The notes beneath the pieces are model-generated. The model made no database searches. It was not told the DNA's origin and saw nothing but the letters and a program-made list of their open reading frames with translations. From Deltaproteobacteria bacterium (GTDB taxonomy: Bacteria; Desulfobacterota; Binatia; UBA9968), in NCBI GenBank assembly GCA_023250495.1, contig JAHFAP010000048.1, forward strand, positions 7,237 to 15,897: a stretch of 8,661 nucleotides of DNA, given 5' to 3'. Below, piece after piece: positions 1 to 5,643 of this stretch. Each line of letters starts with the position of its first letter. Position 1 is the first letter of the stretch. The translations under genes and the position numbers were made by a program.

Positions 1-1
1 G

Positions 2-1099
2 ATGAGAGATTTTGAACCGCAAGAGATCGTGGTCGAGACCGGCTCGGAACAGAGCCCGATCTTCAGAAACCTGAAGCAGGCCTTCCCGCAAGTTCCTTTT
101 ACCTTTACCGACCAGCGCCAGACGGAGGCGTCGTCGCTCGGAGTTTCGAACGATCCTTTGGGAGAAGGGAAGCTCAAGCTCTTGCTGATGCGTCATCGCG
201 GCGAGTTTCTCAAAAAATGTCCCGGCAGCGACGGACAGGTCTGCTGCAACTATTTCGTCATCAACTTCGCCAGCAACTGCCCCATGGAGTGCAGCTACTG
301 CTACCTCCAGGAGTATCTCGCCCACAATCCGGCGCTCAAAGTTTTCAGCAACGTCGACGATCTTCTCAGCGAGGCGGATCATCTCCTTAGCCGCCACCGG
401 CGCTTTTTCTTTCGCATCGGCACGGGTGAGATCACCGACAGCCTGGCCCTCGACCCCTATATCGGATTTTGCGCGGAGGTGGTGCCATTCTTTGCCGAGC
501 AGCCCAATCTCCTCCTGGAGCTCAAGACCAAGAGCGACTGCGTGGACGGGCTTTTGAGGCTCGATCCCAAGGAGCGCGTGGTGGTCTCGTGGTCGATGAA
601 TCCGCAGAAGGTGATCGGCATCGATGAGCAGGGCACCGCGTCGTTCGAGGAAAGGCTCACGGCGGCGCGGCGCTGCCAGGCGGCGGGCTACAAGCTCGGA
701 TTTCACTTCGACCCCATGATCGAGTACGACGGCTGGGAGGAGGGTTACCGCGACATGGTCGAGAGGATATTTGCCCAGGTGGACCACCGCAGGATCGCCT
801 GGATCAGCATGGGCGTGCTGCGCACCACGCCGGGCCTGAAGCGGATAATGCGCGCCCGCTTTCCCGCGACCCGCCTGCTCACGGGCGAGCAAGTCCTCTG
901 TCCGGACGGGAAGATGCGCTATTTCCAACCGCTGCGGGTGAGCATGTACCGGAAGATGCTGCGCTGGATTCGCGCCGCCTCGCCGACGGTCTTTGTTTAT
1001 CTCTGCATGGAATCCAGGGAGGTCTGGCAGCAGGTCTTCGGCTTTATCCCCGCCTGTGAAAAAGAATTAGGCAGCCGCCTCGCCAATTTTGGATTTTAG
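2..1099 (+). CDS. Spore photoproduct lyase-like radical SAM protein (SPL family)
   Basis: Predicted radical SAM enzyme of the SplB-like family. The cluster motif is CPMECSYC, with Cys93, Cys97 and Cys100 (CX3CX2C) to bind the 4Fe-4S cluster that cleaves S-adenosylmethionine. It is followed by YLQEY, as in spore photoproduct lyases. Another Cys-rich stretch (C73, C81, C82) precedes it. The length of 365 aa suits the family (about 340-370 aa). The ATG is at base 2, so its ribosome site lies outside the window and the true start may be further upstream. Bona fide SplB has a hydrogen-donor Cys about 45 residues after the cluster; here the comparable place reads IGTGEITDS (139-147) with no Cys. 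It is therefore probably one of the uncharacterised SPL-like proteins rather than a proven DNA repair enzyme, and it does not imply spore formation. The last residues (NFGF) and the stop are encoded by an AT-rich repeat. Family assignment is confident; substrate is unknown. Confidence 0.82.
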   Translation: MRDFEPQEIVVETGSEQSPIFRNLKQAFPQVPFTFTDQRQTEASSLGVSNDPLGEGKLKLLLMRHRGEFLKKCPGSDGQVCCNYFVINFASNCPMECSYCYLQEYLAHNPALKVFSNVDDLLSEADHLLSRHRRFFFRIGTGEITDSLALDPYIGFCAEVVPFFAEQPNLLLELKTKSDCVDGLLRLDPKERVVVSWSMNPQKVIGIDEQGTASFEERLTAARRCQAAGYKLGFHFDPMIEYDGWEEGYRDMVERIFAQVDHRRIAWISMGVLRTTPGLKRIMRARFPATRLLTGEQVLCPDGKMRYFQPLRVSMYRKMLRWIRAASPTVFVYLCMESREVWQQVFGFIPACEKELGSRLANFGF

Positions 1100-1189
1100 A
1101 TTTTGGATTTTCGATTGAAGAGAAGAGGGGAAGTTGAGCTTTGACATCGGTTCTTAGTAATCCAAAATCGGCAATCCAAAATCCAAAAT
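1085..1189. repeat. Imperfect inverted repeat between the SPL-like gene and murI
   Basis: Left arm 1085-1116 consists of 'attttggatttt' units. Right arm 1159-1190 is close to its reverse complement ('aatccaaaat' units), with 26 of 32 positions pairing by my hand alignment and a 42-nt spacer. The left arm encodes the last four residues and the TAG stop of the upstream gene, and the right arm runs into the ATG of murI. In RNA it could fold into a long AU-rich hairpin. There is no U tract, so I do not call it a terminator. It resembles AT-rich intergenic repeats seen in environmental genomes; this is recollection and was not checked. Confidence 0.7.
1141..1168 (+). promoter_or_regulatory. Weak candidate promoter for murI
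   Basis: A perfect TTGACA lies at 1141-1146 inside the spacer of the inverted repeat. With a 16-nt gap it is followed by CAAAAT (1163-1168), four of six matches to TATAAT. Transcription would begin within the right repeat arm only a few bases before the murI ATG. No Shine-Dalgarno sequence precedes that ATG, so a short-leader or leaderless message is possible. The support is a consensus match only. Confidence 0.25.
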
Positions 1190-1985
1190 GAACAAAGAGA
1201 GCCCCATCGGTCTTTTCGATTCCGGCATCGGCGGGCTCACCGTTCTACAGCAGATCATGAAAGCGCTGCCCAGGGAGAACACGATCTACCTCGGAGATAC
1301 AGCGCGATCTCCCTACGGGACGAAGTCGGTGGAGACAGTCCTGCGCTACTCCTTCGAGAACGCTGATTTTCTCATCGAGAAGGGCGTTAAGTTGGTCGTC
1401 GTCGCCTGCAACACTTCGACCGCGGTAGCCCTGGACGCGCTTAAAGAAAATCTTCCTGTGCCAGTGGTGGGCGTCATCGAGCCTGGAGCGAGAGGAGCGT
1501 TGAAAAAGACGAGGAACAAGAGAATCGGCGTGATCGGCACGGAAGCCACGATCCAAAGCGGCGCTTACACCCGAGCGGTCAAGACGCTCGATCCCGACGT
1601 TGAGGTCTACAGTCGGGCCTGCCCGCTCTTCGTTCCGCTGGTGGAAGAAGGATGGCTCGACAACGAAGTGGTCGAGATGACGGTGGAGTCTTATCTTGCC
1701 AGTCTGAAGCGGAGCGGCCTGGATACGTTGATCCTGGGCTGCACGCATTATCCCTTGCTCAAAAAGGCGATTGGCCGCTTTCTCGGCAAGGGAGTCCGGC
1801 TGGTCGATTCCGCGCAAGAGACTGCCAAGGAAGTTCTCAGGGTCCTCAAGGAAAGATCGCTGGAACGCGAGAAGGGAAGGGGCAGCGCGAGTTTTTTCGT
1901 CACGGACGTCCCGGACAGCTTCATCAAAGTAGGCCGCCGTTTTCTCGGCGACAAAGTGGACTCGGCGGTCAGGATAGAGCGCTGA
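1188..1985 (+). CDS. murI: Glutamate racemase
   Basis: Cofactor-independent racemase that converts L-glutamate to D-glutamate for peptidoglycan precursor synthesis in the cytoplasm. The family signatures are all present: GLFDSGIGGLTVL with Asp11-Ser12, the SPYG loop at 41-44, the first catalytic cysteine in ACNTST (Cys74), and the second in GCTHYP (Cys185, followed by Thr186 and His187). The length of 265 aa is normal for MurI. The start at ATG 1188 is forced by the conserved N-terminus, which begins only a few residues in; the bases before it belong to the AT-rich repeat and hold no recognisable ribosome site. The last 19 codons and stop have a diverged second copy about 800 bp downstream, behind the toxin gene. 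That suggests this locus was remodelled by recombination at the murI 3' end, although the present gene looks complete and functional. Confidence 0.96.
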   Translation: MNKESPIGLFDSGIGGLTVLQQIMKALPRENTIYLGDTARSPYGTKSVETVLRYSFENADFLIEKGVKLVVVACNTSTAVALDALKENLPVPVVGVIEPGARGALKKTRNKRIGVIGTEATIQSGAYTRAVKTLDPDVEVYSRACPLFVPLVEEGWLDNEVVEMTVESYLASLKRSGLDTLILGCTHYPLLKKAIGRFLGKGVRLVDSAQETAKEVLRVLKERSLEREKGRGSASFFVTDVPDSFIKVGRRFLGDKVDSAVRIER

Positions 1986-2017
1986 ATTTCCCGGGGCAGC
2001 TGTTACCTATGGCCGTA

Positions 2018-2084
2018 TTGTGTTCATCGATCATGTATTGTATAAGAAGGATACGTATTGCATTTCTAGAAAGGAATTGCATTT
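2018..2084 (+). promoter_or_regulatory. Candidate promoter, operator and RBS of the toxin-antitoxin operon
   Basis: TTGTGT (2018-2023), a 17-bp spacer, and TATAAG (2041-2046) form a plausible sigma70-type promoter in the 99-bp gap after murI. Just downstream are a direct repeat of attgcattt (2057-2065 and 2076-2084, 19-bp period) and, between the two copies, the perfect 10-bp palindrome tttctagaaa (2063-2072). Antitoxins of this class usually repress their own operon by binding such symmetric sites, so this is the likely operator. AGAAAGGA (2068-2075) overlaps the palindrome and is a good ribosome site, 9 nt before the GTG start of the antitoxin. Function is inferred from sequence only. Confidence 0.45.
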
Positions 2085-2315
2085 GTGCATAAAACAAGTG
2101 TCACACGAAAAGGGCAAACGGTGGTCCCCGCGCCCATCCGAAAGAGGTTCAACATTAAGGCGAACTCTAAGTTGGTCTGGTCAACGGACGGCAAGGTTAT
2201 CGAGGTGATTCCGATTCCGCCGAACCCCGTGAAGGCGCTCCGGGGCTTCTCTGAAAAGCATCCGCTCCGGCCTGCGTTGCTGAGGAAAAGGCGGGAGGAC
2301 AAGACGCTTGAGTAA
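2085..2315 (+). CDS. AbrB/MazE/SpoVT-type antitoxin (VapB-like)
   Basis: Small 76-aa DNA-binding antitoxin. Residues 4-45 form the swapped-hairpin AbrB fold, recognisable from the pattern TSVTRKGQTVVPAPIRKRF followed by NIKANSKLVW and a strand (KVIEVIPI). The C-terminal part (about 46-76) is basic and polar (LRKRREDK) and is the expected toxin-binding tail. The start is GTG at 2085, chosen because AGAAAGGA lies 9 nt upstream and the family motif begins almost at once. Its last eight bases overlap the start of the PIN toxin gene, the usual arrangement that couples toxin translation to antitoxin translation. Expected role: neutralise the adjacent RNase and repress the shared promoter. The family is clear; the exact toxin-antitoxin subclass is inferred from the neighbour. 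Confidence 0.88.
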   Translation: MHKTSVTRKGQTVVPAPIRKRFNIKANSKLVWSTDGKVIEVIPIPPNPVKALRGFSEKHPLRPALLRKRREDKTLE

Positions 2316-2733
2316 AGGTTATCTCTTGGATACTTCCGCCATCTTTGCGCTAACGGACAACGAGGAAGGGGCAGACCTGGTGGAGGACTATCTAGATAAA
2401 GCTCGGAAGGGGCAACTCTCGATCCACATGTCTTCGATGACCATTATGGAGGTCTATTACGTGGCGTCCTCGGAGAGAGGGGAAGATGAGGCCAACCGCC
2501 TGCTTTTTCTTACAAGGGCGCTCCCTGTCAAGGAATTGCCGTTAGAGAACGCTTTAGTGTTGCCTGCCGCCAGAGTTAAGGCACGCCATAAAGTTTCAGT
2601 GGCCGACGCCTGGATTGCAGCCACCGCCATGATTCATGACCTGGCGGTCATTCATAAAGACCCGGAGTTTGACCGACTCAAAGACACGCTCTCTCTTTTA
2701 CCCCTTCCGTTTAAGCCTAAGAAGAAAAGGTAG
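2308..2733 (+). CDS. PIN-domain ribonuclease toxin (VapC-like)
   Basis: 141-aa PIN-domain protein, the toxin of a type II pair and expected to be a Mg2+-dependent endoribonuclease. The acidic active-site residues are visible: Asp8 in LLDTSAIFAL, Glu48 in IMEVYY, Asp100 in VADAWIAATA, and Asp118 in HKDPEFDRL. The start is taken as TTG at 2308, which overlaps the antitoxin stop by 8 nt; GGGAGG (2293-2298) stands 9 nt upstream, and this start puts the conserved Asp8 at the usual distance from the N-terminus. The C-terminus is a basic tail (KPKKKR). Its last codons and TAG stop lie in the murI-derived stub, read in another frame, so the present C-terminus was apparently set by a recombination junction. 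The domain looks complete. Confidence 0.88.
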   Translation: MSKGYLLDTSAIFALTDNEEGADLVEDYLDKARKGQLSIHMSSMTIMEVYYVASSERGEDEANRLLFLTRALPVKELPLENALVLPAARVKARHKVSVADAWIAATAMIHDLAVIHKDPEFDRLKDTLSLLPLPFKPKKKR

Positions 2734-2786
2734 GACGGCGATTTCTTGGTGAGAGGGTAGACTCGGCGGTGAGGATCGAGCGTTAG
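2727..2786 (+). pseudogene. Diverged fragment of the murI 3' end
   Basis: Read in frame from 2727, this stretch encodes KVGRRFLGERVDSAVRIER and a TAG stop. The intact murI ends KVGRRFLGDKVDSAVRIER and TGA (1926-1985). By hand alignment 45 of 60 bases match without gaps at a constant offset of 801 bp. Of the 15 differences, 13 are at third codon positions and two at second positions, leaving 17 of 19 residues identical and two conservative changes (D/E, K/R). That pattern means both copies diverged while coding for working racemases. The upstream part of this second murI is gone, replaced by the toxin-antitoxin operon. It is not expected to be expressed as a protein. Confidence 0.85.
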
Positions 2787-2815
2787 CCTATTTTTTCCGC
2801 GCTAAAATATACTTC

Positions 2816-3751
2816 CTACCACCTGAGCCCGCCGACCAAGCCAACGCTTCCTTCGGTGCGCCATCTCCTCCCGCCGTTGAAGATGTCGGTATAAGTAGGA
2901 GCGGCTCCGCCTCGAATGCCCAAGAAATAGCCGCCGGGCCAGTTTGCCTCTACGCCGACGTTGAACTCTAAACGTAGCGCGTCGTCTCTGGAGTTGAATC
3001 GGTCGGCGATAGTGAAATTGTGGGGAAAGCCAGCGACTCTTTTCAGGTCGAAGTCATAGTGAGCCCAGCCAATTCCCATCATGAGGATGCCGAGAATTGC
3101 CGCGCTTTCAGGCGCAATCCCCCATTTCGCCAGATCTGAAGCGTGCATAAGGCCGATTGTAAGACCAAGCATCCAGCCATCGTCTATGCTCTTGAAAGTG
3201 CCCGCAAAGTTGAAGGGGGGGTGCTTGCCGATGTTGACGCCGGGGACAGTCCATAAACTCACGTAGGGAACGAGGCTGAAAGTGTCTTCGCAGCAGAGGA
3301 GGGGAGGGCTATAGTCAATTCTTAGGCCAAAAGAAGAGTCGATAGGTTTGAGCGCAAATTCGAAGAACTTAACTCCTGGCTGGATATCAATGCTATGGCT
3401 CCGGCCCGGCAGGAGTCCACGTATTGATGGTAAGAGGCCGCTTAGGTCTATCTGATTGGGGTCATCTTTCAGCGTAATCGCCCGGCTGACACCCCAGAAA
3501 GTCACTCTGTAACTTCCCGCCTCCCAGTTTCTGTCGCCAAGGAGAAAAGTCGCTATTCCTCGGTCATCGGTCTTTCCCTCTACTTTTTCGCCGGTTTTGT
3601 CATTAGTGAGGGTTACTACTGTATTTGGCGGGAGGCCGGTCAATCTTGCATCGCTTACCACCGCGGGGGAGTCGCCGGGGAAAAGGAGCACGCTCGCTAC
3701 GAAGGCGAAAAAGACGGAGCTACGACAGAGTGCAAGCAAGCGCCTTTGCAT
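2816..3751 (-). CDS. Exported protein, probable outer-membrane beta-barrel
   Basis: Unrecognised 311-aa protein, the last gene of the minus-strand operon. It has a signal peptide (basic MQRR, hydrophobic 11-25, likely cut after SPA at 28-30). A short beta-sandwich-like domain follows (about 33-95), with the pattern TLTNDKTGEKVEGKTDDRGIA typical of carboxypeptidase-regulatory or Ig-like exported modules. The rest (about 115-311) shows alternating aromatic/hydrophobic segments rich in Gly, Tyr and Trp and ends in the aromatic residue Trp (GGLRW), as outer-membrane barrels often do. GAGG lies 4 nt before the ATG. It begins 21 bp after the protease stop, so co-transcription is likely. A role in anchoring or exporting its operon partners is possible but purely inferred. 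The barrel prediction rests on residue pattern only. Confidence 0.6.
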   Translation of the reverse strand: MQRRLLALCRSSVFFAFVASVLLFPGDSPAVVSDARLTGLPPNTVVTLTNDKTGEKVEGKTDDRGIATFLLGDRNWEAGSYRVTFWGVSRAITLKDDPNQIDLSGLLPSIRGLLPGRSHSIDIQPGVKFFEFALKPIDSSFGLRIDYSPPLLCCEDTFSLVPYVSLWTVPGVNIGKHPPFNFAGTFKSIDDGWMLGLTIGLMHASDLAKWGIAPESAAILGILMMGIGWAHYDFDLKRVAGFPHNFTIADRFNSRDDALRLEFNVGVEANWPGGYFLGIRGGAAPTYTDIFNGGRRWRTEGSVGLVGGLRW

Positions 3752-3772
3752 AAAACCTCGTCTACTTTTAAC

Positions 3773-5215
3773 TCATTGCACAGTCATGGCCGTTCTTGAT
3801 TCTCTCGTCATTCCTTTCTTGTCTTGAGCCACGAGCCTCACGGTCCATTTTCCCTTGCCGCCGAAATCGGACTGATTTAAAGTTGCAAGGAGGCCATCGT
3901 CCACTTGTCCGCCCACGGATTTGCCTGCTTTGCGCCAGCTTTGCGGCTCTTCTCCTTGGCCGACCTCAAGGTAGTAACCGCCCCAGTGGCTTCCCATGAC
4001 GGTTCCAAAGAGCTGGATCACAGTTTGGCTTCCTTCTCGGGCTGGGGTCACTTGGTGCAGCTCAGCATAGAGGTAATAGTCTGGATCCGCCTCAAGGGCT
4101 TTACGGGCATTAAGGCGGCCGTAACCTGTAAGCAGGTCCCAACCTGGCGTCTCGATGTCGTCTGCGGACATAAGGAGCATTCTTTCTACTTGCTGCGGAG
4201 TGAGCTTCGGGTTTTTGGCCAGGATGAGCGAGGCGACGCCGGTGACAAAAGGCGCCGCAAAAGAGGTTCCGGTCGCGCGGTAACAGAGGTCACCCACGAA
4301 GGCCTGTCCTGGTTTATAGTCCTTGCCTCCGGCCGTAAGGAGCAGGTCTGTTCGTCTCGCCCGCAGAGAGAGAATTTTCTCGCCGGGCGCTGCGATCTTG
4401 ACGAACTTCCCCCAGTTGGAAAAACCCAGCCGTTTGTCGTTGGTGTCGGTGGCGGCGACGGTGATCACGCGCTTTAAGCCGGAAGGGGAGACGGCGGCCG
4501 TGTCGCGTCCCTGGTTGCCCGCGGCAACAATCATCAGCACGCCTCTCTTGTAGGCGTAATCCACCGCCTGCTGAAGGGCGCGGGATTTCGCGATCTCTTC
4601 CTGCTCCACGCTGAGATTGATGATGCGCGCGCCGTTGTCGGCGGCATAGACGATGGCTCGAATGATATGAGAGATGTTCCCTCGGCCGAGGAAATTGAGG
4701 GCGCGCAGCGGCATGATCTTCACGCCCTGATTGATGCCGGCGATTCCCTGCGCGTTGTTGATCGTTGCCGCGACGATCCCCGCGGTGAAAGTTCCGTGGC
4801 CGTCGTTGTCCCACGGGTTGTTGTTTCCTTCCATGAAGTTCCAGCCGATGACGTCGTCCACATAGCCGTTCTTGTCGTCATCGACGCCGTTGCCGGCAAT
4901 CTCCTTTTCGTTGATCCAAACGTTCTTCTTTGCGATCTCCGGATGACTAAAGTCGAGACCGCTGTCGATGAAAGCCACTACCACCGGATTTTTTTCTCCT
5001 CTCTCAATCTCCCAGGCCGATTTTTTTTCGCCCTGGGGGCTCAAGCCGATCTTCCAGTGCGCCCACTGGTCCGGGTAGTCCTGGCCCCAGCTTCCCTTGG
5101 AATAAAGGTAGGGGTCGTTGGGGATTCTTTCCTGAACGAGAGATTTTTGCGCCCAGATCACGGAAGAGAAAACGACTAGCACGGCGCCGATGGCTCTATA
5201 AAGATGCCGTTTCAT
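3773..5215 (-). CDS. S8 subtilisin-like serine protease lacking its own propeptide
   Basis: Secreted serine endopeptidase of 480 aa. The catalytic triad is complete: Asp84 in AFIDSGLDFSHPEI, His140 in NDGHGTFTAGI, Ser318 in GTSFAAPFVTG; the oxyanion Asn is Asn234 in AAGNQG. NGVDDDKNGYVDDVIGWNF (109-127) is the acidic, probably metal-binding segment common in this family. Residues 1-22 are a signal peptide (MKRHLYRAIGAVLVVFSSVIWA). The mature part then begins at once with IPNDPYLYSKGSW and QWAHWKIG, the usual start of the catalytic domain; the roughly 80-100-residue propeptide that normally lies between signal and catalytic domain is missing. A propeptide-like domain is instead encoded by the frame ending 14 bp upstream. 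The C-terminal 100 residues form a beta-sandwich-like domain (GYYLEVGQGEEPQSW, GKWTVRLVAQD). No clear Shine-Dalgarno precedes the ATG, so translational coupling to the upstream frame is likely. Confidence 0.93.
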   Translation of the reverse strand: MKRHLYRAIGAVLVVFSSVIWAQKSLVQERIPNDPYLYSKGSWGQDYPDQWAHWKIGLSPQGEKKSAWEIERGEKNPVVVAFIDSGLDFSHPEIAKKNVWINEKEIAGNGVDDDKNGYVDDVIGWNFMEGNNNPWDNDGHGTFTAGIVAATINNAQGIAGINQGVKIMPLRALNFLGRGNISHIIRAIVYAADNGARIINLSVEQEEIAKSRALQQAVDYAYKRGVLMIVAAGNQGRDTAAVSPSGLKRVITVAATDTNDKRLGFSNWGKFVKIAAPGEKILSLRARRTDLLLTAGGKDYKPGQAFVGDLCYRATGTSFAAPFVTGVASLILAKNPKLTPQQVERMLLMSADDIETPGWDLLTGYGRLNARKALEADPDYYLYAELHQVTPAREGSQTVIQLFGTVMGSHWGGYYLEVGQGEEPQSWRKAGKSVGGQVDDGLLATLNQSDFGGKGKWTVRLVAQDKKGMTRESRTAMTVQ

Positions 5216-5229
5216 CTTGCGGCAGGGGA

Positions 5230-5640
5230 CTAGAGCGCCTTGTTCATGACATAGTCTGGTTCAACATCGACATCGAACCCCTTCTCAATAGCCAGCTTCT
5301 TTACGGTGTCCGGATCGCCGGGGACGCGCAGGATGGCAGCTTGCGGTGTCGAGACAACAATCTCTCCTCCCAATGCCCTGGCGATCTCTGCTGGATTTTG
5401 TCCTGGCCTGGTCGTGACCAGAGACCAGGGGCCGGTATAAAGCGGAAGCCAGATTGTAACTGTATCCTTTGGGGCGACCGAGTAGTTGCAGCCGGACTCA
5501 GTGCACGCCTTTTGTTTGACATCCACCTGCTGGCAGGAGGAGCCGGTGCAATAGTCGCCTGTGGTGCAGCCGCCGCAGATGTCTTTCTCGGTGATGATTG
5601 TGCATTGGGAAGGGGACGTACAGTCCCCTTGAGCGGGCAT
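5230..5640 (-). CDS. Cys-rich module plus subtilisin propeptide-like domain (downstream of an in-frame TGA)
   Basis: A 136-codon frame with two parts. Residues 7-60 are a Cys-rich module (Cys7, 13, 22, 25, 31, 36, 46, 51) homologous to the tail of the preceding protein. Residues about 72-136 resemble the propeptide of S8 proteases: SLVTTRPGQNPAEIARALGG, then AILRVPGD, a helix (TVKKLAIEKG), and the terminal VDVEPDYVMNKAL, the pattern that ends at the autoprocessing site in family members. The protease gene 14 bp downstream lacks this domain. The frame is continuous with the upstream gene, separated only by TGA immediately before this ATG. No Shine-Dalgarno and no signal peptide support an independent start here, and a cytoplasmic product would not meet the secreted protease. 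It is therefore probably the C-terminal part of the upstream protein, reached by readthrough or now disconnected by a nonsense mutation. The propeptide call is by eye and needs a profile search. Confidence 0.6.
   Translation of the reverse strand: MPAQGDCTSPSQCTIITEKDICGGCTTGDYCTGSSCQQVDVKQKACTESGCNYSVAPKDTVTIWLPLYTGPWSLVTTRPGQNPAEIARALGGEIVVSTPQAAILRVPGDPDTVKKLAIEKGFDVDVEPDYVMNKAL
5610..5630 (-). promoter_or_regulatory. Perfect stem-loop just after the TGA (possible SECIS-like element)
   Basis: On the minus strand, 10 nt after the TGA, bases 5630-5623 pair perfectly with 5617-5610 (8 bp, four consecutive G-C pairs), leaving the five-base loop UGUAC. The loop begins 18 nt after the TGA and has G at its second position. 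Bacterial SECIS elements are described as a short stem-loop soon after the UGA with a G in the first two loop bases, and this geometry fits. There is no U tract, so it is not a good intrinsic terminator. Chance occurrence in GC-rich coding DNA cannot be excluded. Confidence 0.45.
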
Positions 5641-5643
5641 TCA
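5641..5643 (-). other. In-frame TGA at a conserved Cys position
   Basis: The codon after Gly942 is TGA, followed directly in the same frame by ATG. The local context CTDSGG-TGA aligns to CTQSGGC (920-926) and CTESGC in the flanking modules, so the TGA stands where Cys is expected: C920 to C926 is six residues and C937 to the TGA is also six. Aligning the repeat copies at DNA level pairs it with TGC, one base different. TGA is a normal stop elsewhere here (murI, protease). It may be a nonsense mutation, a true stop, or a selenocysteine codon. Confidence 0.7.

Noticed and set aside
1245..1817. 190-codon open frame antisense to murI
   Set aside because: murI on the + strand is certain from its catalytic motifs; the antisense frame has no recognisable features.
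2783..2805. Terminator between the convergent toxin and barrel-protein genes
   Set aside because: Only a 5-bp pairing (ttagc with gctaa) is present, with the T-run inside the loop rather than after the stem; too weak to call.
5610..5630. The hairpin after the TGA as an intrinsic terminator
   Set aside because: There is no U tract on its 3' side, and the coding frame, repeat homology and downstream operon continue past it.
5641..5643. Genome-wide reassignment of TGA to an amino acid
   Set aside because: murI and the protease end properly with TGA, and no other internal TGA is seen in the conserved genes of the window.
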